The position numbers and the translations under genes are program-made. From Microbulbifer mangrovi (lineage in GTDB: Bacteria; Pseudomonadota; Gammaproteobacteria; Pseudomonadales; Cellvibrionaceae), in the NCBI RefSeq assembly GCF_002009015.1, contig NZ_LZDE01000321.1, forward strand, positions 1 to 41,521: a stretch of DNA of 41,521 nucleotides, written 5' to 3'. The first letter of the stretch is position 1. Every line of letters starts with the position of its first letter. Shown piece after piece: positions 7,192-15,938 of this stretch. The notes under the pieces were generated by a model that did not search any database, was not told the DNA's origin, and saw nothing but the letters and a program-made list of their open reading frames with translations.

Positions 7192-8583
7192 TTAGCCCAG
7201 AGCGCTTGAGATGAAATCGTGTACCGCAGAAAGGTCGTTTTGCAGAACTTGCATCCGCTCCTCCCGTTGCAGCAGGTCCTGCATATGGTGTGGCAGTGGA
7301 ACCTGGGTGCCCGGTAATGCCTTGTCCACGGCCTCGCTGAACTTGGCCGGGTGCGCTGTTGCCAGACACACCATCGGCTCGGCCTTGGATTTGCGTGCGC
7401 GCCGCCCGGCTTCCACACCGATGGCCGTGTGCGGATCCAGCAGGTATTCGGTGGATTCGAACACCTCGCGAATCACCTCAACAGTGCGCTCGTCCCCTAC
7501 CCGCTCGGAGGCAAACAGGGTGCGTGCTTTTTCCAGAACGCTGTCATCCAGCTTCAACGGCGCGCTGCGGTCTGCCAGCAGCTCCGCTACCGACTCGCCA
7601 TTGCGATCGTAGAGATCGAACAGCAGGCGCTCGAAATTGCTGGATACCATGATATCCATACTCGGCGACAGGCTGTGCACCAGCGGCTTGGGGGAGTGAT
7701 CGTTCGCACTGATACAACGGTGCAAGATATCGTTGGCGTTGGTGGCGATCACCAGCTGGTTGATCGGCAGGCCCATGCCGCGCGCCAGGTAGCCGGCAAA
7801 AATATCCCCGAAGTTGCCGGTCGGCACAGAGAAATTCACCGCACGGTGCGGACCACCGAGACTCAGCGACGCGTAGAAGTAATAGACGATCTGGGCCATG
7901 ATCCGCGCCCAGTTGATGGAGTTCACCGCAACCAGGCGGCGGCCATCGGGCAGGAACGATTGATCCGCAAAGCTGGCCTTGACCATATTCTGGCAATCGT
8001 CGAAATTGCCTTCCAGCGCGATGTTGTAGACGTTGTCCGACAGCACCGTGGTCATCTGCTTGCGCTGCACCTCGGATACCCGGTTGTGCGGATGCAAGAT
8101 AAAGATGTCGATATTCTCGCAGTGACGGCAACCCTCGATTGCCGCAGAACCGGTATCTCCGGACGTGGCACCCAGCACCACCACTTTCTCGCCGCGTTTT
8201 TTCAGCAACAGGTCGAACAACTGCCCCAGGAACTGCAGGGCAAAATCCTTGAACGCCAGGGTCGGCCCCTGGAACAGCTCCATCACCCACTCGTTATGAT
8301 CGGTCTGCACCAGCGGCGCAATCGCAGTGTGGCGGAAATTGGCGTAGGCGCGGTCGATAATGCCGCGCATTTCGTCTTCAGTGAGATCTTCGGAGACGAA
8401 CGGCCACATGATGCGGAACGCCAGCTCCCGATAATCCAGCCCGGCCATTTGCGCAATTTCTTCGCGGCTGAAGGTAGGCAGTTTTTCGGGAACATACAGG
8501 CCGCCATCGCTGGCGAGGCCAGTGAGAACGGTATCGGCAAAGCTGAGAGACGGCGCGCGGCCGCGGGTGCTGACAAATTTCAC
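7192..8583 (-). CDS. thrC: Threonine synthase
   Basis: This PLP enzyme converts O-phosphohomoserine to threonine and phosphate, the last step of threonine synthesis. The 463-residue protein has the PLP-binding lysine in GPTLAFKDFALQ (Lys112), the phosphate-contacting GATSGDTGSAA segment and SVPTGNFGD. Length and motifs match the longer thrC class of Pseudomonas and E. coli. The start appears to be GTG at 8583, with no clear Shine-Dalgarno sequence, so it may depend on coupling or readthrough from hom 85 bases upstream. A stable hairpin sits in that gap. Confidence 0.97.
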   Translation of the reverse strand: MKFVSTRGRAPSLSFADTVLTGLASDGGLYVPEKLPTFSREEIAQMAGLDYRELAFRIMWPFVSEDLTEDEMRGIIDRAYANFRHTAIAPLVQTDHNEWVMELFQGPTLAFKDFALQFLGQLFDLLLKKRGEKVVVLGATSGDTGSAAIEGCRHCENIDIFILHPHNRVSEVQRKQMTTVLSDNVYNIALEGNFDDCQNMVKASFADQSFLPDGRRLVAVNSINWARIMAQIVYYFYASLSLGGPHRAVNFSVPTGNFGDIFAGYLARGMGLPINQLVIATNANDILHRCISANDHSPKPLVHSLSPSMDIMVSSNFERLLFDLYDRNGESVAELLADRSAPLKLDDSVLEKARTLFASERVGDERTVEVIREVFESTEYLLDPHTAIGVEAGRRARKSKAEPMVCLATAHPAKFSEAVDKALPGTQVPLPHHMQDLLQREERMQVLQNDLSAVHDFISSALG

Positions 8584-8621
8584 GGTGTTGTACTGGTCTG
8601 GATAATTCTTGATAGGGGGAA

Positions 8622-8646
8622 TGAGGTGGGCGCAGCGCCCACCTCA
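8622..8646 (-). other. Intercistronic hom-thrC hairpin
   Basis: A perfect 11-bp stem (TGAGGTGGGCG with CGCCCACCTCA) has a three-base loop and begins 22 bases after the hom stop. No T-run follows it, so it is more likely to affect RNA stability or processing, or thrC expression, than to terminate. Confidence 0.6.
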
Positions 8647-8668
8647 ATGCATAAAGTGCTGAATCGGA

Positions 8669-10036
8669 TCAGCCGAGGGTTTCGACGCGAATGCGGACTA
8701 CGGGGTCCTGGATGCTGTCCAGCGCCTCAATCTGGTTGACCGCCTCTTGCAGCTGCGCTTCACGCGCGCGACTGGTCAGCAGTACCACCGGCACCAGCTC
8801 TTCATCTTCCGCCGGCTCGTGCTGGATCAGCGCCTCGATGCTGATGCCCTGGTCACTGCAGATTTTTGCCACCTGCGACATAACCCCGGGCTTGTCGAAC
8901 GCAGAGATGCGCATGTAGTAGCTGGTCTCGGCCTCAGACATGGGCAGGACATCATCCAGATTACCCTGGCTGTCCTGGGTCACACCCGCCAGCGGTACGC
9001 GCTGGTCGGGACGCACATTCAGGGTGCGCGCCACATCGACAATATCCGCAATCACTGCAGAGGCCGTCGCCTCGGCGCCAGCGCCGGCACCGTAATACAG
9101 GGTCGGCCCGACCGCATCGCCATTGACCAGCACCGCGTTCATCACACCGTTCACATTGGCAATCAGGCGGCGCTGGGGAATCAGGGTCGGGTGTACGCGC
9201 AACTCCACACCATCGTTGGTGCGGCGGGCAATGCCCAGATGCTTGATACGGTAACCGAGCTCATCGGCGTACTGGATATCCTCTTTGGCAACACCACTGA
9301 TCCCCTCGGTGTATACCTTGTCAAAGGCGAGCGGCACGCCGAATGCCAGGGACGCCATGATGACCAGCTTGTGCGCCGCGTCGATACCTTCCACATCAAA
9401 GGTAGGATCCGCCTCGGCGTAACCCAGCGCCTGGGCCTGGGCCAGCGCCTCATCAAAACTGCGACCTTTCTCGCGCATTTCGGTCAGGATGTAGTTGCCG
9501 GTACCGTTGATGATCCCTGCCAGCCACTGGATACGGTTACCCACCAGACCTTCGCGCAGGGATTTGATGATCGGGATACCGCCTGCGACCGCGGCCTCAT
9601 AGGCGATGGTGACGCCCTTGTCGGCAGCGGCGGCGAACAGCTCGTTACCGTGCTCGGCGATCAAAGCCTTGTTGGCGGTAACCACATGCTTGCCGTTGGC
9701 GATGGCCGCGAGCACCAGCTCGCGGGCCACGGTGGTGCCGCCAATCAGCTCAACCAGGACATCGACATCCGGATTGTTGACCACATCGAATATCTCGCGG
9801 GTGACGTTCAGGCCAGTGGTATCGCAGTCCGGATTGTCGCGCCGCGCGCCGATCTGAACGATCTCTACCGGGCGACCACAGCGCGCAGCAATCTCCTCGC
9901 AGTTCCGCGCCATGACATTGACCGTACCGCTACCTACGGTCCCGAGACCACAAATACCGATACGTACCGCGGGCAGGCTGCCCGCAGATTTGGAATTTTC
10001 TACTACCTTGGTGGCTTCGTCGGCAAATGCGCTCAC
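8669..10036 (-). CDS. hom: Homoserine dehydrogenase with ACT domain
   Basis: Hom reduces aspartate semialdehyde to homoserine with NAD(P)H, the branch point to threonine and methionine. The 455-residue protein has a Rossmann GLGTVGSGTVN motif (about 30-40). It also has the catalytic-domain motifs NGTGNYILTEM and EADPTFDVEGIDAAHK, and a C-terminal ACT domain (about 368-440; ISAFDKPGVMSQ) for feedback control, usually by threonine. The GTG at 10036 is supported by GGAGG six bases upstream. It carries about 20 extra N-terminal residues compared with the Pseudomonas enzyme as I recall it. It has its own promoter and leads into thrC. Confidence 0.97.
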   Translation of the reverse strand: MSAFADEATKVVENSKSAGSLPAVRIGICGLGTVGSGTVNVMARNCEEIAARCGRPVEIVQIGARRDNPDCDTTGLNVTREIFDVVNNPDVDVLVELIGGTTVARELVLAAIANGKHVVTANKALIAEHGNELFAAAADKGVTIAYEAAVAGGIPIIKSLREGLVGNRIQWLAGIINGTGNYILTEMREKGRSFDEALAQAQALGYAEADPTFDVEGIDAAHKLVIMASLAFGVPLAFDKVYTEGISGVAKEDIQYADELGYRIKHLGIARRTNDGVELRVHPTLIPQRRLIANVNGVMNAVLVNGDAVGPTLYYGAGAGAEATASAVIADIVDVARTLNVRPDQRVPLAGVTQDSQGNLDDVLPMSEAETSYYMRISAFDKPGVMSQVAKICSDQGISIEALIQHEPAEDEELVPVVLLTSRAREAQLQEAVNQIEALDSIQDPVVRIRVETLG

Positions 10037-10108
10037 AACATCCCTCCGCGCATGACTCTAATGGAACACAGCGCAATAACTGGCGTTTAAATCAAAAAAA
10101 GGTCGACA

Positions 10109-10138
10109 ACCTTACTGAGATAAGGGGGAAATTGTCAA
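10109..10138 (-). promoter_or_regulatory. hom-thrC promoter with start-site dyad
   Basis: A perfect -35 TTGACA (10133-10138, minus strand) is followed after 18 bases by TAAGGT (10109-10114, weak). The dyad AAGGT-N5-ACCTT (10099-10113) overlaps the -10 and predicted start and is followed by seven Ts. It could be a repressor site or a small pause hairpin. Confidence 0.55.
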
Positions 10139-10201
10139 TTAAATTGCGCAGGGCGGTCAAATAACCACCGCAACGCTATTCCACCCACAACCCCATAACG
10201 C

Positions 10202-10227
10202 AGAAGGCCGGCAAGTGCCGGCCTTCT
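10202..10227 (-). terminator. Hairpin terminator after dsbC
   Basis: A perfect 12-bp GC-rich stem (AGAAGGCCGGCA with TGCCGGCCTTCT) lies 26 bases beyond the dsbC stop. The downstream T-run on the minus strand is poor (TGCGTTAT), so efficiency is uncertain. It separates xerD-dsbC from hom-thrC. Confidence 0.6.
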
Positions 10228-10252
10228 CTGGGTCTTTCTGTCAGCGCCGGAC

Positions 10253-11002
10253 TTAGATGCCCAACGCCTTGGCCAGGGTGTCCGGCGGCAGGTAACCGGG
10301 TACCACGGTGCCATCCTCCATCACAATGGTGGGCGTTCCGCGCACATCGATCACCTCGTTACCCATTTTGTACTGGGCCGCCACCGGATTGTTCTTGCAT
10401 ACATCCAGGGGCACATTCTTGCGATTCTTCAGATCAGTGAGCGTCTGGTTGGGGTCGTCTGCACACCAAGCAGTGGCGATCTTGCGGTAGCCCACGGAGT
10501 TCAGGCCCGCGCGGGGGAACGCCAGATAACGCACCTCGATCCCCATACGATTCAGCTTTGGCACATCGTCGTGCAGCTTGCGGCAATAGCCGCAGTCCAC
10601 ATCGGTGAACACGTAGATATGTGCCTTGGTTTCCCCTTTGGGAGAAAACACAATCATATCCTTCAGGTCCTGCTGACCCATCACTTCTGCGCGATGGGTA
10701 CCGCGACGCTTCTCGGACAGGTTCACCACCTTCTGAGGGCCCACTTCAAACAGGTCACCGGCAATAAAATGCCCACCATCCTTGGATACAAACAGCACGT
10801 TGCCGCCATTCACATCCACTTCGTACAGACCGGGAACCGGGCTCTCGCGCACATCCCCGAAATTCGCCTGGGGATTTCCCGCGGAGAGCTTGGCCTTGAT
10901 CTGCTTGGCCGTGGCGTCGTCCACGTCTGCGACAGCAACCTGCCCCAATACGAGTGATGCGGCAGCAACGAGCGCAGAAAGTGGCTTGGCTAGAAAGGTC
11001 AT
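10253..11002 (-). CDS. dsbC: Periplasmic disulfide isomerase DsbC
   Basis: DsbC reshuffles wrong disulfides in exported proteins and is kept reduced by DsbD. The 249-residue precursor has a signal peptide likely cut after Ala25 (QVAVA|D). An N-terminal cystatin-like dimerisation domain (about 26-100) is followed by a thioredoxin fold with the CGYC active site (Cys137, Cys140). The cis-proline motif RGTPTIV and a second cysteine pair that forms the structural disulfide are also present. It lies between xerD and hom, as in Pseudomonas. Confidence 0.96.
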   Translation of the reverse strand: MTFLAKPLSALVAAASLVLGQVAVADVDDATAKQIKAKLSAGNPQANFGDVRESPVPGLYEVDVNGGNVLFVSKDGGHFIAGDLFEVGPQKVVNLSEKRRGTHRAEVMGQQDLKDMIVFSPKGETKAHIYVFTDVDCGYCRKLHDDVPKLNRMGIEVRYLAFPRAGLNSVGYRKIATAWCADDPNQTLTDLKNRKNVPLDVCKNNPVAAQYKMGNEVIDVRGTPTIVMEDGTVVPGYLPPDTLAKALGI

Positions 11003-11141
11003 GATTCGGTTCGCTCCAGATTATTCGTCATTTTTCGACAGCGCTTGCGGTCGTGGGTTCAGCCCAGTATGGCACCTGTCTCTTGTATTCGAGCAGTTAT
11101 GCGCGTTTTACTACATGCGGAGCACAATTACCACGCAGCGA

Positions 11142-12044
11142 TCACCCCCGGGGATGATGCTCGCCGTGCAGGGCCTGCAATCTGGCCCTGGCCACTGCGG
11201 TGTATATCTGGGTGGTAGACAGGTCCGAGTGCCCGAGCAACAGCTGCACAACCCGCAGGTCGGCACCGTGATTCAGCAGATGCGTGGCAAAGGCGTGACG
11301 CAGGGTATGCGGGGACAGCGGCTTGTCGATACCGGCAACCTTTGCCCAGTGTTTGATACGGTACCAGAACGTCTGACGGGTCATGGCAGCGCCGCCGCGC
11401 CCCGGGAAACAGGCGTCACTCTCTCCCATCGCCAACAGCTCCGGGCGCGCCGCAATTAGATATTTTCCCAGCCAGTTCTCGGCAGCCTGCCCCATGGGCA
11501 CCAGGCGCTCCTTGCGCCCCTTGCCATATACCCGCACCACCCCTTGGCGTAGATTCAGCTGGGACAAACTCAACCCCACCAGCTCACTCACCCGCAACCC
11601 ACAGGCGTAAAGCAGCTCCAGCATGGCCCTGTCCCGCAGCCCGATCGGGGTCTCGGTGTCTGGAGCATCCAGCAGCAGCTCAACATCGCTCTCAGACAGC
11701 GATTTGGGCAGCGGCTTGGGAATCTTGGGATTGTCCACCAGTGCCACCGGGTCGTGCTCGATCATTCCCTGGCGCAGACAATGGCGATAGAAACTGCGCA
11801 GAGCCGCCAGCGCCCTCGCACTGGAACGCGCCGATTGCCCGGCCTCATGGCGAGCCCCCAGATAGGACAAGATATCCTCGCGAATAATCTGGCCGAGATC
11901 TTTTCCGGCGGCGGCACAGTAGTCTGCAAATGCCTTCAGATCCCGACCGTAGGCGGCGCGCGTGTGTTCGCTGACCCCGCGCTCGGCCCACAGCATATCT
12001 AGCCAGGCAGTAATCAACCCCTGCGGATTGTGGAAGTTGTTCAT
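11142..12044 (-). CDS. xerD: Site-specific tyrosine recombinase XerD
   Basis: XerD works with XerC and FtsK at dif to resolve chromosome dimers. The 300-residue protein from the ATG at 12044 contains the SAM-like N-terminal domain (about 9-95) and the catalytic set Arg151, Lys175, His246, Arg249, His272 and nucleophile Tyr281. Family length (about 298) favours this start. It has no Shine-Dalgarno sequence close by, and an in-frame ATG at 12089 immediately follows the T-run of the rplS terminator. Since only about 45 bases separate that terminator from the start, a dedicated promoter has little room. Confidence 0.95.
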   Translation of the reverse strand: MNNFHNPQGLITAWLDMLWAERGVSEHTRAAYGRDLKAFADYCAAAGKDLGQIIREDILSYLGARHEAGQSARSSARALAALRSFYRHCLRQGMIEHDPVALVDNPKIPKPLPKSLSESDVELLLDAPDTETPIGLRDRAMLELLYACGLRVSELVGLSLSQLNLRQGVVRVYGKGRKERLVPMGQAAENWLGKYLIAARPELLAMGESDACFPGRGGAAMTRQTFWYRIKHWAKVAGIDKPLSPHTLRHAFATHLLNHGADLRVVQLLLGHSDLSTTQIYTAVARARLQALHGEHHPRG

Positions 12045-12089
12045 TGCGCCATTAAAGCACAGGCCTCCCCCTGCGGTTTCTCCAGGCAT

Positions 12090-12120
12090 AAAAAAACCGG
12101 AGACAAGCTCCGGTTTTTTT
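12090..12120 (-). terminator. Rho-independent terminator of the rpsP-rplS operon
   Basis: The stem AACCGGAG / CTCCGGTT has a five-base loop and is flanked by A-runs and T-runs on both sides, so it can work on either strand. It begins 16 bases after the rplS stop on the minus strand and is followed by seven Ts. Confidence 0.93.
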
Positions 12121-12135
12121 ATGTCGCAGGAAAAC

Positions 12136-12486
12136 TCAGCCGAGTTTTTCCTTGATGCGAGCTGCCTTACCAGTCAGGCTGCGCAGGTAGTACAGCTTGG
12201 CCTGGCGAACGTCACCACGACGCTTCACAGCAATGCTATCTACCAGCGGGCTGTGGGTCTGGAAGGTACGCTCAACACCAACACCGTGAGAGATCTTGCG
12301 CACGGTGAAAGAGGAGTTCAGGCCGCGGTTACGCTTGCCAATAACTACGCCTTCAAACGCCTGCAGACGCTCGCGGTTACCTTCTTTTACCTTAACCTGT
12401 ACGACAATGGTGTCGCCCGGGGCAAATTCTGGCAGTTCGGCTTTGAGCTGTTCAGTTTCCAGCTGCTGGATGATTTTGTTGGTCAT
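12136..12486 (-). CDS. rplS: 50S ribosomal protein L19
   Basis: L19 sits at the 30S-50S interface. The 116-residue length is standard. The beginning ([21 protein letters not shown]), the [19 protein letters not shown] region and the C-terminal [13 protein letters not shown] block are typical of the family. It is the last gene of rpsP-rimM-trmD-rplS, 78 bases after trmD, and is followed by a strong terminator. GGAG lies before the ATG. A small GUGA-loop hairpin lies in its 5' region. Confidence 0.98.
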   Translation of the reverse strand: MTNKIIQQLETEQLKAELPEFAPGDTIVVQVKVKEGNRERLQAFEGVVIGKRNRGLNSSFTVRKISHGVGVERTFQTHSPLVDSIAVKRRGDVRQAKLYYLRSLTGKAARIKEKLG

Positions 12487-12512
12487 TTGGAGTTCTCCAA
12501 AAGGGTTTTGTG

Positions 12513-12526
12513 TAGCCTCACGGCTA
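12513..12526 (-). other. GUGA-tetraloop hairpin upstream of rplS
   Basis: On the minus strand TAGCC-GTGA-GGCTA forms a five-pair stem with a GNRA-type loop, 26 bases upstream of the rplS ATG. A matching hairpin with the same GTGA loop precedes rpsP. The short stem makes this tentative. Confidence 0.4.
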
Positions 12527-12564
12527 GATCACCGAATTACTCCCGCCTCCCGGCGAATTCGATA

Positions 12565-13332
12565 TTAATTCTGCTTTTCCGGCGGCGCTTCCTGCAGGAA
12601 CTCTTCCAGCAGTTGCGCCTGCTCCGGTGTCAGCGCCAGCTTTTCCAGCAGGTCTGGCCGGCGCTGCTGCGTGCGACCCAAGGCCTGCTTGAGTCGCCAG
12701 CGGCGTATCTTTTCATGGTTACCGGAAAGTAGGACCTCCGGCACCTTTTCGCCGCGAAAATCTTCCGGGCGAGTATAGTGCGGGCAATCGAGCAACCCCT
12801 GAGCAAAGGAGTCTTCCACCGCCGACTGGTCGTGCCCAAGGGCGCCGGGTATCAAACGCGTAACCGCATCCACCAGCACCATGGCAGCGAGCTCGCCACC
12901 ACTGAGCACGTAGTCGCCAATCGACCACTCCTCATCGATGAGGGCGTCCACCAGTCGCTCATCCACCCCTTCGTAGCGCCCGGCCAAAAGAACCAGGTTA
13001 CCGCTGTGGGAAAGATGTTCGACTCCGGCCTGATCCAGCTGTCGCCCCTGGGGGGACAGATAAATCGACCGCGCGGGACCCGCTTCTTCCGCCCAGGCAC
13101 GCGCTTCGGAAAGCGCCTGGGACAACGGCTCGGCCAGCATAACCATGCCGGGCCCACCGCCGTACGGACGATCGTCCACAGTGCGATGCCGGTCACTGGT
13201 GAAATCCCGGGGATTCCAGCAGCGCACTTCCAGCAGGCCGTCTTTGACCGCCCGCCCACTGATACCGTAATCGGTCAGTGCTGAGAACATCTCCGGAAAG
13301 ATGCTCACCAGAGCCACGCGCCTCGCCGCCAT
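12565..13332 (-). CDS. trmD: tRNA (guanine-N1)-methyltransferase TrmD
   Basis: TrmD adds m1G37 next to the anticodon and prevents +1 frameshifting. The 255-residue protein from the ATG at 13332 has the SPOUT trefoil-knot motifs [19 protein letters not shown] and [15 protein letters not shown] that bind S-adenosylmethionine, and a C-terminal domain for tRNA. The ATG shares one base with the rimM stop (TGATG), so the genes are translationally coupled. An in-frame upstream start near 13350 is possible but less likely. Confidence 0.97.
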   Translation of the reverse strand: MAARRVALVSIFPEMFSALTDYGISGRAVKDGLLEVRCWNPRDFTSDRHRTVDDRPYGGGPGMVMLAEPLSQALSEARAWAEEAGPARSIYLSPQGRQLDQAGVEHLSHSGNLVLLAGRYEGVDERLVDALIDEEWSIGDYVLSGGELAAMVLVDAVTRLIPGALGHDQSAVEDSFAQGLLDCPHYTRPEDFRGEKVPEVLLSGNHEKIRRWRLKQALGRTQQRRPDLLEKLALTPEQAQLLEEFLQEAPPEKQN

Positions 13333-13892
13333 CAGAACTCGGGGTCCCAATCGACGGTAATCTGGCCCGCGTCGAGATCGACGCCTGTGATGAATTCACC
13401 GGGCAGATACGGAATCAGGCGCTCGCGCCCGTCATCACCGCCCCGCACCACCATCACATCGTTGGCACCGGTCTCCATCAGTCGCACCACTTCGCCGAAG
13501 CGGTATTCACGACCTTCAAACTGGCTCACCACCTGCAGGCCCTGCAACTGGTGCCAGTAGTATTCGCCGTCTTCCAGGTGCGGCATTTCACTGCCAGCAA
13601 CTGCAATATCTCTCTGGCAGAACTGAGCCGCGAGATCGCGGTCGTCCACACCCTTGATATGTACGATCAGGCCTTTGCCGTGGCGCTTGCCTTCATCGAT
13701 ATCAAGAGACTGCCACTGCCCTTCTCCCTGCGTCCCGGCGCCCTGAAGCCACAAACGGGAAAATTGCAGGATATTGTCCATTGGCTCGGTGAAGGAATGC
13801 ACCTTGACCCAGCCCCGGACGCCGTACACTGAAGTGATACGTCCGACTGTGACCAGTTCTTCGCGAGTTACCGAATGCTCAGCCACAGCCAT
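13332..13892 (-). CDS. rimM: 16S rRNA processing protein RimM
   Basis: RimM assists 30S head assembly and binds S19. The 186-residue protein has the N-terminal RimM barrel ([20 protein letters not shown], about 15-95) and a C-terminal PRC barrel ([12 protein letters not shown] to the end). It lies 34 bases after rpsP and overlaps trmD by one base in the conserved ribosomal operon. Its C-terminus ([10 protein letters not shown]) is typical of the family. Confidence 0.97.
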   Translation of the reverse strand: MAVAEHSVTREELVTVGRITSVYGVRGWVKVHSFTEPMDNILQFSRLWLQGAGTQGEGQWQSLDIDEGKRHGKGLIVHIKGVDDRDLAAQFCQRDIAVAGSEMPHLEDGEYYWHQLQGLQVVSQFEGREYRFGEVVRLMETGANDVMVVRGGDDGRERLIPYLPGEFITGVDLDAGQITVDWDPEF

Positions 13893-13926
13893 ACCCCGGA
13901 TACAGACAAATGGGCAAAATCAGGGA

Positions 13927-14166
13927 TCAGGCGGATTCTTTCAGCAGCTTGCTGACGCGATCAGAAACCTGTGCGCCCTGGCCTACCCAGAATTCAACGC
14001 GCTCACGGTCGATGCGCAGACGCTCTTCCTGACCACGGGCTACCGGGTTGAAGAAGCCAACACGCTCAATGAAACGACCGTCGCGGGATTTGCGGCTGTC
14101 AGTCACAGTCAGGTGATAAAACGGGCGCTTCTTTGCACCGCCACGAGCCAAACGAATGGTTACCAT
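13927..14166 (-). CDS. rpsP: 30S ribosomal protein S16
   Basis: S16 is an early 30S assembly protein. I use the ATG at 14166 ([19 protein letters not shown]), giving 79 residues, the family's usual size; an in-frame upstream start near 14190 would add eight atypical residues. It opens the rpsP-rimM-trmD-rplS operon and is preceded by a leader of about 140 bases with small hairpins and a sigma-70 promoter. Confidence 0.98.
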   Translation of the reverse strand: MVTIRLARGGAKKRPFYHLTVTDSRKSRDGRFIERVGFFNPVARGQEERLRIDRERVEFWVGQGAQVSDRVSKLLKESA

Positions 14167-14220
14167 GTAGCTATCCTGTAGTTTCAACACTCACCAGTCA
14201 CAATTTATGACCGGCATATC

Positions 14221-14234
14221 CCGCCTCACGGCGG
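14221..14234 (-). other. GUGA-tetraloop hairpin in the rpsP leader
   Basis: On the minus strand CCGCC-GTGA-GGCGG forms a five-pair stem 54 bases upstream of the rpsP ATG. The loop is identical to that of the hairpin before rplS at the other end of the operon. Confidence 0.45.
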
Positions 14235-14312
14235 TATTTCAGACATTTGCCGAGACAAAAATCTGCTTTTAAATCAATGCCCAGCGGCCAAGGGCCAGCT
14301 GAAAGGCGGCGT

Positions 14313-14341
14313 ATTCTAATGCACCCTTTACGGTTTGTATA
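14313..14341 (-). promoter_or_regulatory. rpsP operon promoter
   Basis: TATACA (14336-14341, 4 of 6 matches) and TAGAAT (14313-14318, 5 of 6) on the minus strand are separated by 17 bases. The predicted start leaves a leader of about 140 bases before the rpsP ATG. Confidence 0.6.
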
Positions 14342-14380
14342 GCAGCGAATAACAACGCCAGAATCGCGGGTTACCCCGCC

Positions 14381-15808
14381 TTACTTTTTACGGAAACCCG
14401 GCGGCAGGCCGCCCGGCATTCCACCCATACCTCCGGACCCGCCGAGACCGCCAGTGCCACCGCCCATACCGGGCAGCCCGCCCAGGCCGCGCATCATTTT
14501 GCCCATGCCGCCGCCCTTGAGCTTCTTCATCATCTTGCCCATCTGCTTGTGCTGCTTGAGCAGGCGGTTCAGATCCTGGATCTGGGTGCCGGAACCGGCA
14601 GTGATACGACGCTTGCGGGAACCGTTCAACAGGTCGGGATTGCGGCGTTCATCCGGGGTCATGGAGCTGATCAGCGCATCCATACGGCGGAACTCCTTGC
14701 CCATATCCGCCTGTTGTGCCGCCTGGGCGAGCCCCCCCATACCGGGCATCTTATCCATCAGGGCACCAAGACCACCCATGTTTTGCATCTGTTGCAACTG
14801 ATCGCGCAGGTCCTCAAGGTCAAAGCCCTTACCTTTCTGTACCTTTTTGACCAGCTTTTCCGCCTTGGAGCGGTCAATATTCTGCTCGGCCTGTTCGATC
14901 AGCGAGAGAATATCGCCCATCCCCAGAATCCGGGAGGCAATACGATCCGGGTGGAAGGTTTCCAGGGCATCGGTTTTTTCACCGACACCGATAAACTTGA
15001 TCGGCTTACCGGTCACGTGGCGCACAGAAAGTGCCGCACCGCCGCGGGCATCACCGTCCGCCTTGGTCAGCACCACGCCGGTCAACGGCAGCGCATCATT
15101 GAAGGCACTCGCGGTATTGACCGCATCCTGACCGATCATTGCATCGATCACGAACAAGGTCTCCGCGGGATCCAGGACCTCGTGGAGCTCGCGAATCTCG
15201 TCCATCAGCTGGTCATCGATATGCAGGCGACCCGCGGTATCCACGATCAGCACGTCAGCGAACTGCTTGCGCGCCGCCTCTACCGCACCGCGCGCGATAT
15301 CCACCGGCTTCTGATCCGGCTCGGAGGGGTGGAAAATCGCCCCAACCTCTCCCGCGAGAGTCTCCAGCTGCTTGATGGCCGCCGGACGATAGACGTCGGC
15401 GCTCACCACCATCACTTTTTTCTTTTCCCGCTCCTGCAGGTACTTGGAGAGTTTGGCGACACTGGTAGTCTTACCCGCCCCCTGAAGGCCCGCCATCAGG
15501 ATGACTGCGGGCGGCTGTACGGCCAGGTTCAACGGCGTGGCCGCCTCCCCCATGACCTTGACCAGCTCGTCCTGGACAATTTTGACGAACTGCTGGCCCG
15601 GGTTCAGCGCCTTGCTGACCTTCTGGCCAACAGCGGCGGTACGCACCTGCTGCACAAAGGCTTTTACCACCGGCAGCGCCACATCCGCTTCCAGCAATGC
15701 CTTGCGCACTTCGCGCAGGGTGTCGCGGATGTTGTCATCCGTCAGGCGAGCCTTACCTGTGACTTTTTTCAGTGCCGACGACAGACGGTCGCTCAGGTTA
15801 TCGAACAT
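14381..15808 (-). CDS. ffh: Signal recognition particle protein Ffh
   Basis: Ffh is the GTPase of the signal recognition particle. It binds 4.5S RNA and signal sequences and docks with FtsY. The 475-residue protein has the N domain (about 1-90), then the G domain with GLQGAGKTT, DTAGR and TKADGD. The methionine-rich M domain includes SRKRRITAGSGT, the RNA-binding helix-turn-helix. The C-terminal tail is very rich in Gly and Met (about 430-475), which lengthens the protein over E. coli Ffh. It is divergent from ypjD and upstream of rpsP, with no clear T-rich terminator between. Confidence 0.98.
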   Translation of the reverse strand: MFDNLSDRLSSALKKVTGKARLTDDNIRDTLREVRKALLEADVALPVVKAFVQQVRTAAVGQKVSKALNPGQQFVKIVQDELVKVMGEAATPLNLAVQPPAVILMAGLQGAGKTTSVAKLSKYLQEREKKKVMVVSADVYRPAAIKQLETLAGEVGAIFHPSEPDQKPVDIARGAVEAARKQFADVLIVDTAGRLHIDDQLMDEIRELHEVLDPAETLFVIDAMIGQDAVNTASAFNDALPLTGVVLTKADGDARGGAALSVRHVTGKPIKFIGVGEKTDALETFHPDRIASRILGMGDILSLIEQAEQNIDRSKAEKLVKKVQKGKGFDLEDLRDQLQQMQNMGGLGALMDKMPGMGGLAQAAQQADMGKEFRRMDALISSMTPDERRNPDLLNGSRKRRITAGSGTQIQDLNRLLKQHKQMGKMMKKLKGGGMGKMMRGLGGLPGMGGGTGGLGGSGGMGGMPGGLPPGFRKK

Positions 15809-15873
15809 ATCACCTTCTCAAATCGTAAATGCCGTAGTGGCCCGGCCTACCGCCGGTACCCCAAAAACGCGGC

Positions 15874-15879
15874 AGTATA
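15874..15879 (-). promoter_or_regulatory. Likely ffh -10 element
   Basis: TATACT on the minus strand, 65 bases upstream of the ffh ATG, matches the -10 consensus at 5 of 6 positions. No good -35 is visible at 16-18 bases. Confidence 0.4.
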
Positions 15880-15938
15880 GCTCAGGCGGGCTTTCCAGCA
15901 CAGGCGCGCTGTGACACACTGCCTGCCCGGAACACATA

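Noticed and set aside
7351-10090. Two long plus-strand open frames (about 450 codons each) opposite thrC and hom
   Set aside because: Both lie fully over conserved enzymes read on the minus strand and carry no family motif.
14549-15880. 443-codon open frame antisense to ffh
   Set aside because: Ffh motifs are unambiguous on the minus strand, so this is a shadow frame.
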